Source: Bacteroides intestinalis DSM 17393 (GTDB lineage Bacteria > Bacteroidota > Bacteroidia > Bacteroidales > Bacteroidaceae). From it: DNA of 64,000 nucleotides. Positions 34,303-44,800 of the stretch are shown one piece after another. The translations under genes were made by a program, and so were the position numbers. The stretch spans positions 62,001 to 126,000 of the forward strand of contig NZ_ABJL02000007.1 of NCBI RefSeq assembly GCF_000172175.1, given 5' to 3'. The notes under the pieces are model-generated. The model did no database searches, was not told the DNA's origin, and saw only the letters and a program-made list of their open reading frames with translations. The first letter of the stretch is position 1; each line of letters begins with the position of its first letter.

Positions 34303-36081
34303 TTAGTAGTCCGGATTCTGTATCAGCAGTTCATTCTTCTGTATCTCGTCCAAGAGGATAGGCAGGAAATAAGATTTGTTCTTCCATCCCCGTTCCTGTA
34401 CTTCCGTAATTGAATAAACCTGTTTGCCGCCTCCATAAGGATAACGGATATCAATACCCTGTGCATTCTTTATCACATCGGGAGCAATCATCCACCTGCG
34501 GATGTCAAAGTAACGATGCTGTTCATAAGCCAGCTCAATCTTCCGCTCATTGCGGTAACGCTCCACCAGCGCGGCACCGGTCACTCCCATCGGAATATCT
34601 GGCATTCCGGCTCTGGTACGGATTTTATTGATATACTTCACAGCTTCTCCTTCATCTCCCAGTTCAAGGCAAGCCTCAGCATAGTTCAGCAACACTTCTG
34701 CATACCTGATTTGACGGAAAGGATAGTTCTGGCGGTCATACTGATGATTAACAGCGGGATCAATAAACTTACGCATATAATATCCTGTGTATGTCCCGTT
34801 CCAGTCTTCTATCGGCCCTTGGCGGGTATCCAGCCCCGGATTATAAGAACCATTTGCATTCTCATAGAAGCCCGTCTGCACAATTCCCTCCGGATCGGAA
34901 CCAATCACGTCATCAGGACGTTGCCTCCATTTCGCTCCATCATAAAGCACACAGGCATAAAAACGCGGGTCTCTGTTCTTATAAGGTTCCGCCTTATGTT
35001 CCGGGTTGTCCCAACTGAACTTGCTGCCATCAATCATTTCATAAGAATCTACCATCTGCCCTGTAGGCACATTGCCACCCCAACCATGGAAACCGTTGGG
35101 AGAGTTGAACAAACCGAGACTCGGGCACTGGAAATCCCCGTTGTTGCTATTTACAATGTCATAGTATGTCAGCATAATATCTTCATCATTTCCATTATTC
35201 AAGAAGAGATTCACATAGTTGTCAGTCGCTTCTTCCGCCGTTGAGAATCCATTTTCGCCGTACAAACGATAGATATTAAGGTCCATCACATCCTTTGCCG
35301 CCTTCCGGGCTGCTTCCCAACGGGCTTGCCGGTCACCATCCACATAGCTCACTAACTCCGGATTCTTGTAACCGGATGCCCACGATGCCTGAGAGTTGTA
35401 CAGGTCGCTTGCCGCATAAAGCAGCACCCGCGACTTCAATGCCAATGCCGCACCTTTAGTGGCACGCGCCTTATCACCGCTCAGAGGTAGCAAGCCAGCG
35501 GCAGCATCCAGCTCCTTCACAATATAGTCAACCGTTTCTTTCAGTGTATTCCTCGTCACCAACAACTCGTCCGAAGGTGAATAAGACTTGTCGATAAGTG
35601 GCACACCGCCCCAGAAGCTCATCAGCCAATAGTAGAAATAACCGCGCAAGTAGTGCACTTCTCCCCGCAACTGGTCTATGTCATTCCCCTGCAACTCGTA
35701 CTTCTCCACATTCTCAAAGAAGATGTTGCAAGCACGGATATTCTTATACAGCCTGTTCCACGTGACGTTATTGAAAGCATAAATCCAGAACCCGGGTCCC
35801 AGGATGCCCAGATAACTCGGGTTAATCTCACTCTTCACAACGGGCTGGCTCTCCCAAGACCATACTTCCATTGCTTCATCGCAAAGGGAAGAGAACATCA
35901 CGGTGTGGAAGCCATAATACTGCCCCTGATAGATGTTGTTGACAAACGAAGTCACCAGCGCCTTGTCCGTCCAGACCGCAGCATCCGAATAGCGGTCCAG
36001 CGGGTCTACATTGAGGAAATCATCATTACATGCCGTGAACATCAGCATCATCAGCATAGCGAATATCTTAAACTGTTTCAT
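34303..36081 (-). CDS. SusD/RagB-family glycan-binding outer-membrane lipoprotein
   Basis: A 592-residue surface lipoprotein that binds oligosaccharide and closes over the SusC transporter. Lipobox FTAC with lipid Cys at 18, then NDDFLNVDPLDRYSDAAVW, a standard SusD start. TPR-like helical segments include RLYKNIRACNIFFENVEKY and QLRGEVHYLRGYFYYWLM. The C-terminal region has RYAEVLLNYAEACLELGD and RNERKIELAYEQHRYFDIRRW, the family signatures. It begins 10 bases after the SusC stop and is translated from the same message. Trp and Tyr are abundant in the middle (for example NSPNGFHGWGG), as expected for a sugar-binding face. The substrate cannot be read from the sequence. Confidence 0.95.
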   Translation of the reverse strand: MKQFKIFAMLMMLMFTACNDDFLNVDPLDRYSDAAVWTDKALVTSFVNNIYQGQYYGFHTVMFSSLCDEAMEVWSWESQPVVKSEINPSYLGILGPGFWIYAFNNVTWNRLYKNIRACNIFFENVEKYELQGNDIDQLRGEVHYLRGYFYYWLMSFWGGVPLIDKSYSPSDELLVTRNTLKETVDYIVKELDAAAGLLPLSGDKARATKGAALALKSRVLLYAASDLYNSQASWASGYKNPELVSYVDGDRQARWEAARKAAKDVMDLNIYRLYGENGFSTAEEATDNYVNLFLNNGNDEDIMLTYYDIVNSNNGDFQCPSLGLFNSPNGFHGWGGNVPTGQMVDSYEMIDGSKFSWDNPEHKAEPYKNRDPRFYACVLYDGAKWRQRPDDVIGSDPEGIVQTGFYENANGSYNPGLDTRQGPIEDWNGTYTGYYMRKFIDPAVNHQYDRQNYPFRQIRYAEVLLNYAEACLELGDEGEAVKYINKIRTRAGMPDIPMGVTGAALVERYRNERKIELAYEQHRYFDIRRWMIAPDVIKNAQGIDIRYPYGGGKQVYSITEVQERGWKNKSYFLPILLDEIQKNELLIQNPDY

Positions 36082-36091
36082 AACATTTCAA

Positions 36092-39000
36092 TTAAAAGGT
36101 TACATTTACTCCAAAATTCAATACTTTGTTCAACGGGTGGTTGTAGCCGGAACCACTCGTATTCTCAGGGTCGTAGTCCTTCATGTCGGGACTAAATGTC
36201 AGCAGGTTATAAGCGCTGATGTACACGCGTACTCTTTCGATGCCGGCTTGTTTGGTAAAGACTTTGGGCACGGTATAGCCCAACTCAATGTTCTTCAGGC
36301 GAACATAGTCCGTTTTGTGCAGCCAGAATGTATTAGGCTGGTTCACCCAGTATTCATTGCTACGGTTGTAGGTACGCGGGAAACTGGCTGTAGGGTTATC
36401 TTCCGTCCAGCGGTTGTCATAGAAACTCTTCAGGAAGTTTCCGAAGTCACCCGATTCCGTGCTTTGCTGGAATACACCGCCAAATGCACCCTGAAACAAT
36501 ACGGAGAAGTCGAAATCCTTATAGGTAAGGTCAACGTTCAAGCCGCCCGTGAAGGTGGGAGTCTTGGTCTTGTCATTCCGCACACGGTCGTTGCCATCAA
36601 TCACTTTGTCACCATTTACATCCCTGAAAATAATATCTCCGGGACGGGCGCCTGCCCAGTGCGGATAGGATTCCACGTGAGCTTCGTCTTTGAAGATGCC
36701 GATGGCCTCATAATAAAGTCCGGCATCAATGGGCATCCCCGTTGACTTCTGATAATCGGGAGCACCCGGAGCTTCATCCCAAAAGAGAATTTTATTCTTG
36801 GCATACACTCCGTTCAAGCCTACTCCCAGAGAGAAGTCTTTGAAACGTTTGCGATAATCTATGCTGAAATCAACACCCTGGTTCTTCACCTTTCCGAGGT
36901 TTTCATCGGGTAAAGTGAGTCCCGAAGTATTGGGAACAGAAGCATTCCGCTTCCAAAGGATGTCTTTCCGCTTATTGTAGAAGTAATCGACGGTTACAGC
37001 CAAGTCGCCATTCAGGAACTGCAAGTCTAAACCGATGTTTTGTTGAGTAGCTGTCTCCCAGGTTACATTGACGTTGGGGGCTACGTTTTCCATCAGGGAT
37101 TGATTGGCAGTTACACCGCCATTCGTGAGGTACATCAGGTTGTTGAAGGTATAAGAAGCGAGATACTGATACGGATCGATCATATCGTTGCCCGTCTTTC
37201 CCCAGGAAGCACGGACTTTGGCAAAGTGGACGAAAGGCAGCGCCTTCTTAAAGAAGTTCTCTTCGGAGATGACGTAACCCAATGAAACACCTGGGAAGAA
37301 GCCGAACTGATTGGAATGGTCGAAGATATATGAGCCCTGGTATCTCCATACAAATTCGGCCAGGTACTTGGACTTATAGCTGTAATTCACACGGCCGAAG
37401 TAGTTGAGACGCGCCTCTTTATACCCCTTACCGGTATTATTTATTTCGTCCTGTCCACCGGCAAACAGTTCATCAATGGCAGTGGAAATGAAATATCTGC
37501 GGAACGCCTCAAAGGAGTCTCCCTTACCGGTGATTCTTTCTGCACCCGCCAGCACATTTACAGAATGGTTCTCAGCAAAAGTACGGTTATAGTTTATAAT
37601 GCCGCTGAGCAGGATATTCTGGTTGTCTTCCATAGACTCCCTGAGACGGGGATCGCTGAAACCTTTCTTACCTTCTACCAGAAGAGGATTATTGTTTTCA
37701 TCCATGGATGTCCCGTCCCATGAGTACAAAGTCCAGGGGGTCTGCCATATCTTGCGGAAACGGAAGTTCTTGTCCAGTGAGGCAGTGGCTTTAAGAGTGA
37801 GTCCTTCCACATAAGGAACATTGATGTTAACGCCGAAGTCTCCGTTCAGTATGTAGCGTTTGTCTCGCTCGTAGCCTGTGGCGTCGGTGGCAATCACTAC
37901 CGGGTTATCACCAAACTCGATATCGGGACCCGGGAGCCCATTGGGCCAATAAGCAGGCATGTTGGGCTTGGACCTCATCAGCATTCTGAAAATATTCTCG
38001 GACGAACGAGTGGGATATTTACGGTCTTCCATACGCCCCGTGAGGTTCATGAAGAGGTTGATGTACTTATTGAGTTTCAGGTCCAGATTCGATTTCAGGT
38101 CGTACTGGTTGTACTTGGTTCCGCTATTGCGGTAAAATCCGTCCTGGGTTTTAGCAGATACACTGACGAAGTAGGTCATGTTGTCCGTACCGCCGTCGAT
38201 AGTGGCATTGGCATAGGTCTGGGGAGACCAGGGTTTCAAGGTTTCTTTGAACCAGTCGGTGTTGGGATACGACCAGGGATCGGAGCCATCACGGTATTTC
38301 TGAATATCTTCCGGGGTATAGCGTTCTTTGTTGCCTGCGTACTTATCAATCTCATTCAACAAAGTGGCGTATTCGGAAGCATTCGCCATTTCGGGGATGA
38401 CGGTAGGACGGGATATACCGTAGTTATAGGAAAGGTTTACGGTGGGTTTACCCTTTTTGCCCCGCTTGGTGGTAATGATAATTACACCATTGGCGGCCTG
38501 TGCACCATAGATGGCAGCCGAAGCATCCTTCATGACGGACATAGTCTCAATGGTGCTGGGGTCGATACGTTCAAGCGAGCGTCCCGGAACGCCGTCCACT
38601 ACCACCAACGGGTCGGCTTTACCGAAAGTGTTGACACCACGGATTCTGATGGTAGCTCCATCGTAACCCGGTTCTGCCGTATTGGAGATGGCAACCACAC
38701 CAGGCAGCCGTCCGGCAAGTCCCTGACTGACATTAGTTACAGGGGTGTTTGCCAGCTTTTCGCCGCCGATGCTGGTTACAGAACCGGACAAGGTAGCTTT
38801 CTTCTGGACACCATAGCCCACGATTACCACTTCGTCCAGCATTTCAGTATCTTCCTTTAGAAGCACTTCCAGGCTTTTTCTTCCGTTAAGAGGGATTTCC
38901 TGTACCAAGTATCCCACATAAGAGATGCGCAGCGTGGCGCCTTCGGGCACGGAGAGGGAGAAGTTACCGTCCAGGTCAGTCACCGTACCGTTAGACGTGC

Positions 39001-39154
39001 TACCCGCTTCCAGAACAGAAACTCCTATCAGAGCCTCTTTCGTTTTCTCATCCAATACTTTTCCTTTGACAGGTTGGTTCTGAGCCCACAGCAAACCCGG
39101 GCTCACGAAGGCAACAACAACAAACAGAAGGAAATTCAGACATTTGTTTTTCAT
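36092..39154 (-). CDS. SusC/RagA-family TonB-dependent glycan transporter
   Basis: A 1020-residue outer-membrane transporter that imports oligosaccharides with energy from TonB. The start at 39154 (MKNKCLNFLL, a signal peptide ending LLWAQ) is preferred to the frame opening at 39223, whose first 23 residues are not signal-like and overlap the end of the GH2 gene. A carboxypeptidase-regulatory-like domain (about 28-105) precedes the TonB-box region EMLDEVVIVGYG and the plug (VVDGVPGRSLERIDPSTIETMSV, then AAIYGAQAANGVIIITTKRG). The barrel continues to NKVLNFGVNVTF at the end, with the usual terminal Phe. It is co-transcribed with the downstream SusD gene and follows GH2 by 65 bases. Confidence 0.95.
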   Translation of the reverse strand: MKNKCLNFLLFVVVAFVSPGLLWAQNQPVKGKVLDEKTKEALIGVSVLEAGSTSNGTVTDLDGNFSLSVPEGATLRISYVGYLVQEIPLNGRKSLEVLLKEDTEMLDEVVIVGYGVQKKATLSGSVTSIGGEKLANTPVTNVSQGLAGRLPGVVAISNTAEPGYDGATIRIRGVNTFGKADPLVVVDGVPGRSLERIDPSTIETMSVMKDASAAIYGAQAANGVIIITTKRGKKGKPTVNLSYNYGISRPTVIPEMANASEYATLLNEIDKYAGNKERYTPEDIQKYRDGSDPWSYPNTDWFKETLKPWSPQTYANATIDGGTDNMTYFVSVSAKTQDGFYRNSGTKYNQYDLKSNLDLKLNKYINLFMNLTGRMEDRKYPTRSSENIFRMLMRSKPNMPAYWPNGLPGPDIEFGDNPVVIATDATGYERDKRYILNGDFGVNINVPYVEGLTLKATASLDKNFRFRKIWQTPWTLYSWDGTSMDENNNPLLVEGKKGFSDPRLRESMEDNQNILLSGIINYNRTFAENHSVNVLAGAERITGKGDSFEAFRRYFISTAIDELFAGGQDEINNTGKGYKEARLNYFGRVNYSYKSKYLAEFVWRYQGSYIFDHSNQFGFFPGVSLGYVISEENFFKKALPFVHFAKVRASWGKTGNDMIDPYQYLASYTFNNLMYLTNGGVTANQSLMENVAPNVNVTWETATQQNIGLDLQFLNGDLAVTVDYFYNKRKDILWKRNASVPNTSGLTLPDENLGKVKNQGVDFSIDYRKRFKDFSLGVGLNGVYAKNKILFWDEAPGAPDYQKSTGMPIDAGLYYEAIGIFKDEAHVESYPHWAGARPGDIIFRDVNGDKVIDGNDRVRNDKTKTPTFTGGLNVDLTYKDFDFSVLFQGAFGGVFQQSTESGDFGNFLKSFYDNRWTEDNPTASFPRTYNRSNEYWVNQPNTFWLHKTDYVRLKNIELGYTVPKVFTKQAGIERVRVYISAYNLLTFSPDMKDYDPENTSGSGYNHPLNKVLNFGVNVTF

Positions 39155-39219
39155 AATAATATATTTAAAGTTAAACGTATATATATGTGTGTTTAAAGAG
39201 TGCGACGGCACCGCTTCTA

Positions 39220-41655
39220 TCATTCGGCATGTATCAGTACAGAGGCATCCTCCATTCCTTCGGCAGAGACCGTCACCCGTATTTCACCCTTTTCTTCCGT
39301 GGGCTGAACAATGGCGATGGCTCTTCCCCGGAATGTGTTGGGGGTAAGCGAACGGAAGCTTTTCATGTCATCATAGGCAGCATTTCCACTGGCAATAACG
39401 GTTCCCTTGCCACTGCATGCTATCTTGACGGGCAAGGACGTATCGGGAACTACATTTCCGTCTTTGTCTACCAGCTCTATCTTCACGTAAGAGAGGTCGT
39501 TCTTGCAGGCTTTGATGGTATTCCGGTCGGCAGTCAGACGTATGGCGGCAGGCTCTCCGGCTGTCTTCAATATGAATTCTTCCTTGCCTTTTGAATTCAC
39601 CGCTTTCAGAATGCCCGGTTCATAAGGCACCTCGAAGGTGGCTGTATAATTCTCCTTGCCGGTTTCTTTCTCACCTATCAGCTTGCCATTCAGGTAGAGT
39701 CTCACTTTCGGGGAACGGCTGTATACGTTGACTGACAGGGTTTGTCCTTCCAATCCTTTCCAGTTCCAGCTTACAAGTTCGTTGGGCCATCCCCAGCCAT
39801 TCACCACTTCTTTCTTATTATCGGGAACGGGGGCATGTACGGCCATCGTCAGCGGACGTTCCCGCCAAAGCACATCACGATAATAAGATTGGGGCTTCTT
39901 GTCACCGCAAAGGTCGATGTCGCCACACCAGCCATTATACCAGGGCCAACCCATGAATTGCGGATTGTGTTCGCCCTCACCCAGGTACAAGGCATGAGCC
40001 AGTCCGGCTTCACCCAGATAGTCGATAGCCGTCCAGACAAAATCGCCTATCACATACGGATGCTTTTCTACAAGATTCCAGTTCTGGGCGGCTTCTTTCG
40101 GATAAGACTCGCTGCCATAAATGACGCGGTCGGGATAGGCTGCATGATCACTTTCATATTTCCACCAGATGTAGTTGTAGCCTGCCACATCCAGGTTCCG
40201 GAAGATTCTATAGGAGTCTTTATCCCAGGTGAACTGGCGGCGGTCCCAGAAATCGTTTGACCCTATGGTTGTGAAGCGGGACGTATCGTATTTGCGGATG
40301 GTTCCGACCAGTCTCTTCGAAATCAAGTCTCCTTCGGGTTCATCGGCACGCTGTGCCACCTCATTTCCGATGCTCCACATGATGATGGAAGGATGGTTGC
40401 GGTCGCGGCGGACAGATGCGGACAAGTCTCTGTCGCTCCATTCATCAAAGAACTGATGATAGTCTTGTTCACGCTTCGCAGCTTGCCATTGGTCGAACGT
40501 TTCGTGAATGACCAGCATGCCAAGCCTGTCGCAGGCATCAAGAAAGTGTTCGGACACTTGGTTGTGAGAGCATCTGACGGCGTTGTAGCCATTGGCTTTC
40601 ATAAGTTCCACCTTCCGCTCTTCGGCACGATCTATGGCAACCGCTCCCAGCAGTCCGTTGTCGTGATGGATGCAGCCTCCTTTCAGTTTCACAGGTTTGC
40701 CGTTCAGCAGGAAACCTTTGTCGGCAGAGAAAGAGAGGGTGCGGATGCCGAAAGGAACGGTAATCTTATCATATTCCTTTTCGTTGGAGAATAGCGATAC
40801 TTCTGCCGTGTAGAGCACCGGTGTGTCTACCGACCATAACTCGGGCTTTTTGATGGAGAAAGATGTTGCTACCGGAGTCTCTTCGGAGAGCAGCACGTCC
40901 TGTGAGGTTGAAAACACTTCGTTTCCGGCAGGTGAATATATTTTAATACCTATTTTACCTGATTTATTTTGCAGGGCCTCGTTGTGTATGATAGTGGAGA
41001 ACTTAATCACAGCGTCCTTCTTTTGCAGTTCGGAAGCATCGACAAAGGTATCCCACTCGTCCAGATAGAGCTTCTCCGTCTTCATCAGCCACACGTGGCG
41101 GAAGATGCCCGAACCGGCATACCAACGGCTGTTGCGCCCTGCATTCACCACTTTCATGGCAATGGCGTTCGGGGTGCCGGGAGCATTCAGATAGGGGGTG
41201 ATGTCTACCTTATAAGAAGTATAGCCGTAAGCATTGAAGTTAGCCTTTTTGCCATTTATCCAGAGTTCGGATTGATTGTACACTCCTTCGAAATAAAGGA
41301 CAATGCGTTTGCCGGCATCGTCTCCGGAGAGGGTGAATTTTTTCCGGTACCAGCCTTCACCGCCCACGGTCTGCCCGGTGTCGATGTCTCCTTCGCTCAT
41401 GCGCGAGAAGGGACCGACGGTGATTCCTTCTTTCTGAAAGGGTAGTGGTTCTACGCTCCAGTCATGGGGGAGGTCGAGTACTCTCCAACGGCTGTCATTG
41501 TATTCCGGCTGTTCGGTATTGGCCGCAATGCCCAAATGGAATTTCCAATCCTTATTGAAAAGGATTTTACGCCCGGATGCACGAAGTGTACCGCCCGAAA
41601 AGGTGGTGACTAACATCACCATACACAAAAATAATAGCTTGCTTGCTTTTCTCAT
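39220..41655 (-). CDS. GH2-family glycosidase, probable beta-galactosidase
   Basis: An 811-residue exported retaining glycosidase. A signal peptide covers residues 1-26. The sugar-binding jelly roll (about 30-200) includes WRVLDLPHDWSVE and GWYRKKFTL; the immunoglobulin-like domain spans about 205-305. The TIM barrel (about 310-600) has the acid/base Glu in MWSIGNEVAQ (about 430) and the nucleophile Glu in YGSESYPKE (about 515). The C-terminal part (about 610-811) has a DUF4982-like domain and a further Ig-like domain. This architecture is usual for Bacteroides GH2 beta-galactosidases, though beta-glucuronidase or other specificities cannot be ruled out. It is the first gene of the GH2-SusC-SusD run, with a candidate HTCS operator upstream. 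Confidence 0.9.
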   Translation of the reverse strand: MRKASKLLFLCMVMLVTTFSGGTLRASGRKILFNKDWKFHLGIAANTEQPEYNDSRWRVLDLPHDWSVEPLPFQKEGITVGPFSRMSEGDIDTGQTVGGEGWYRKKFTLSGDDAGKRIVLYFEGVYNQSELWINGKKANFNAYGYTSYKVDITPYLNAPGTPNAIAMKVVNAGRNSRWYAGSGIFRHVWLMKTEKLYLDEWDTFVDASELQKKDAVIKFSTIIHNEALQNKSGKIGIKIYSPAGNEVFSTSQDVLLSEETPVATSFSIKKPELWSVDTPVLYTAEVSLFSNEKEYDKITVPFGIRTLSFSADKGFLLNGKPVKLKGGCIHHDNGLLGAVAIDRAEERKVELMKANGYNAVRCSHNQVSEHFLDACDRLGMLVIHETFDQWQAAKREQDYHQFFDEWSDRDLSASVRRDRNHPSIIMWSIGNEVAQRADEPEGDLISKRLVGTIRKYDTSRFTTIGSNDFWDRRQFTWDKDSYRIFRNLDVAGYNYIWWKYESDHAAYPDRVIYGSESYPKEAAQNWNLVEKHPYVIGDFVWTAIDYLGEAGLAHALYLGEGEHNPQFMGWPWYNGWCGDIDLCGDKKPQSYYRDVLWRERPLTMAVHAPVPDNKKEVVNGWGWPNELVSWNWKGLEGQTLSVNVYSRSPKVRLYLNGKLIGEKETGKENYTATFEVPYEPGILKAVNSKGKEEFILKTAGEPAAIRLTADRNTIKACKNDLSYVKIELVDKDGNVVPDTSLPVKIACSGKGTVIASGNAAYDDMKSFRSLTPNTFRGRAIAIVQPTEEKGEIRVTVSAEGMEDASVLIHAE

Positions 41656-41692
41656 AATAGTTATGACTCAAGTTTAAATTCTTGTGACAAAA

Positions 41693-41724
41693 CAAGCTAT
41701 ATTCAGTAAAGGAGAGGGGACAAA
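41693..41724 (-). promoter_or_regulatory. Weak promoter candidate for the GH2-SusC-SusD operon
   Basis: On the minus strand TTTG (complement 41721-41724) is followed after 19 bases by TATAGCTTG (complement 41693-41701), a poor match to TAnnTTTG. A weak -7 would fit a promoter that needs the HTCS activator. Confidence 0.3.
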
Positions 41725-41764
41725 AACAGGTCGCCGGAGGGGTAAATTCCTGTCATGAAACGTT

Positions 41765-41795
41765 TCTATACCCTGATGAAAGGATTTTATACCCT
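41765..41795 (-). promoter_or_regulatory. Candidate HTCS operator: 10-base direct repeats 21 bases apart
   Basis: TCTATACCCT (41765-41774) and TTTATACCCT (41786-41795), i.e. AGGGTATAnA twice on the minus strand, start-to-start distance 21. AraC-type DNA-binding domains usually bind direct repeats two helical turns apart. It lies between the HTCS gene and the GH2 gene, upstream of the weak promoter. Confidence 0.55.
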
Positions 41796-41827
41796 AAAGA
41801 AGAGGCATAATAGTAAAATAGCTCCGC

Positions 41828-44800
41828 TTAGGAATTCGTCTCTCCCTGCCTCTGCAAATATTCTGTCGGCGTAACACCAAACTCTTCCTTGAAACATTTA
41901 GTAAAATATTTAGGACTACTGAAACCTATGGCATAGGCAATCTCCGAAATATTTAGTGTCCGGGCAAGAAGCATCATACAGGCACGTTTCATCTTGACAT
42001 TCCGCACGAAATCTAAAGGCGTCATTCCGGTCATGGACTTTATTTTGCGGTACAGGGTAGATTTGGACATATTCATTTCTGTAGAAAGATGTTCAAGATC
42101 GAACTCCGACTCTTCAAGATGTTGTTCTATGCTATCGATAATAGATTGCAGAAACTGTTTATCCGCCGATGGATAGGCAAGTCCTTCCAGATTGATATTT
42201 TCTTCTTTACGAAAAGCGGCCTGACGCATCTTTGAAGACCGTATCAGGTTATCCACGCGGGCAAAGAGTATCTTCAATTCAAAAGGCTTGGCAATATATC
42301 CGTCCGCACCGGCCTCATAGCTTGCCACCCGGTCGTCGATACCATTCTTCGCTGTAAGTATGATGACAGGAATATGATTAAAACGCATATCCCCCTTGAT
42401 ACGTGTGCAAAGCTCCCAACCGTTCACGTCGGGCAGCATGACATCGCACAGGATGACGTCTACCTCATTGTTATTCAGCTTTTCCCAGGCATTCTTCCCA
42501 TCTACAGCCGTCAACACGGTGAACCGTTCCTTAAATATCTCCTTCATCATAAAGAGCAGTTCGGTATTATCGTCAATAAGCAACAGTGTGAGCTTGTCCG
42601 TGTCATCGGACAAAACGGCACAATCTTCGGAGTACTGTTCGTCCGGAGCAGATGATGAGACCATCGTTTCATCCACCAGTTCATCCGCTGCGTAGCTCTC
42701 CTTATCAATAGGCAACTTTACCGTGAAACACGTGCCTTGTCCTTGAACACTTTCTACCATGATAGTACCGTGGTGAAGATTCACCAGGTCTTTCGTCAAA
42801 GAAAGCCCGATACCATTTGATTCAATTCCCCTGTTTTTACGGCTACTATAGAAGCGGGTGAAGACATGCTCTATCTCTTTGGCAGGAATCCCGATACCCT
42901 CATCTTCCACCTTCAACAACAACATTCTATGATTTTCTTCACAAACTTCAGTCCGTGCCTCGACGATAATCCGTTTATTCTCCGGGGTATACTTAATAGC
43001 GTTGGACAACAGGTTATGCAATATCTTATCCAACTTGTCAAAGTCCAGATATCCAAATTCTTCTTCTGCCCGAATGCGAGTTTCCAATGTGATATTCTTC
43101 TTTAGGGCAAGAGGAAGGAAGTTTATCCGACAGATATTCAAGATGAACTCATTAATCTCTCCTTCAGAAACATTCAACTTCAACTTCCCCACATCCATTT
43201 TCCTGAAATCGAGCACCTGCTGTATCAGCCGTTTCAACTTATCTACATTGGCTCTCAACATTACGGCTTGTTGCTCCATATTCGGTGCTTTCTGGTCTAA
43301 ATAATCAGATATACAGGATATAACGGTGAGAGGCGTCAATAATTCATGGGAAACATTAGTGAAATAAGTAAGTTTCGTACGCGTTAGTTCTTCTTGCAGC
43401 TTGACTTCACTCTTCAACCTGATGCGGCGCATGTAGAGCCGGATTACAGTATAGAAGCAGAGCCCGATTAAGAGAGCATAAACAAAATATGCAAACCAAG
43501 TCTCATAAAAAGCCGGTTTCTTCTCAAGAATCAGCAATACACTGTCTTCAGTCCATTTGCCCTGTTCATATTCCAGTTTCAACCTAAACTTATAGGTCCC
43601 TCTTTTCAACTGATTGTAAAAAGCCGAATATTTATCATGATTCAAAACAATCCAGTCTTTGTCAACCCCTTCCAGTTTATAAGCAGCCCGGCACCTGGCA
43701 TTGAGTGAATATTGAAGAGGAGAAAAAAATATCTCTATATTCCGGTCGTTCGGATCGAGAGATATATTTTCCACTGTATTCTCCTCCGAAGTATAAGGGA
43801 AGAAAATACTTTTATCCCCTACCTTGACATCCGTGATAACTGGATTGGAATAAGCTTTACTCTCCTGCGAAGTACCAACAGAACGTATATGTGTAACCCC
43901 ACGGTGTCCACCGGCATACAATCCCCCCTGACTGTCTCCACTAAAGGCCCTGTACCTGAAAACATCTACCAGCATATTGTCATCCGAAGTAGTGTAACCT
44001 GTATAAATCTTCCGACGAATATCATAACAAAGTATTTTTTTATTCGTAATAATCCAGACGTTTCCTTTATTCGATAATAACCCGAGTACGGAACAGTCAT
44101 CAATGACATCATCCAAACACATATTTGCTAATGTCTGTTTATCTTTATCAGACTTGAAAATCTTTCCCAAAGAGGAGATTACCCACAAACAGCCTTCTTC
44201 ATCTACACATATATTCTTTACCTCTTCTTTCTCGTAGAAATAAAGCATAAGGTTTCCCTTCTGTTCATAACTGATTTTATTATCAGCATAATGCAGCCGA
44301 TAGACCTGTTTATCTGCTGATATCCCCCAGATTCTTCCCTGCATATCACAAGCCAAAGAAGACATTAGCGGAAGAGCGGCATCCTGGTTTATCAAGTTCC
44401 GAACATCAGGACACTTTACATATATATTATTCCACGTAGTTATCCACAGATTACCGTCACCATCTTCCACCAGCCCCTTTATCATTTCTTGTTTCTTTAT
44501 CAATTCTGACAGGTCAACATCTTCTGCCACCTGTACTCTGAGATTCTGGTTGGTAAGCCGTATCAAGCGGGTAACACCACGGATACTGGCCCACACTCCG
44601 GATTTAGAACAGGATTTTATCAGAATATCTGCCTCTCCCAAATTCCCCGTCTTACTGATATCTGCAAAGGCATCCCGGGACAAATCGTACAGGCAAAGTC
44701 CATATCTGTCTTGGCTCATCCATAAAACATTATCTCCATCCAAGCAAAGATTAAGTAGATTGGCATCCCATCCTGTTTGTTCCTTAAACTGACGCAAAGG

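Noticed and set aside
32907..36081. One transcript from SusD through the acyltransferase to the rhamnosidase
   Set aside because: A hairpin at 34223-34262 and separate -7 boxes at 34141 and 32907 argue for independent transcription, though read-through cannot be excluded.
39155..39223. Longer N-terminus of the first SusC protein
   Set aside because: The added residues are not signal-like; the signal peptide begins at 39154, and the longer frame would overlap the GH2 stop.
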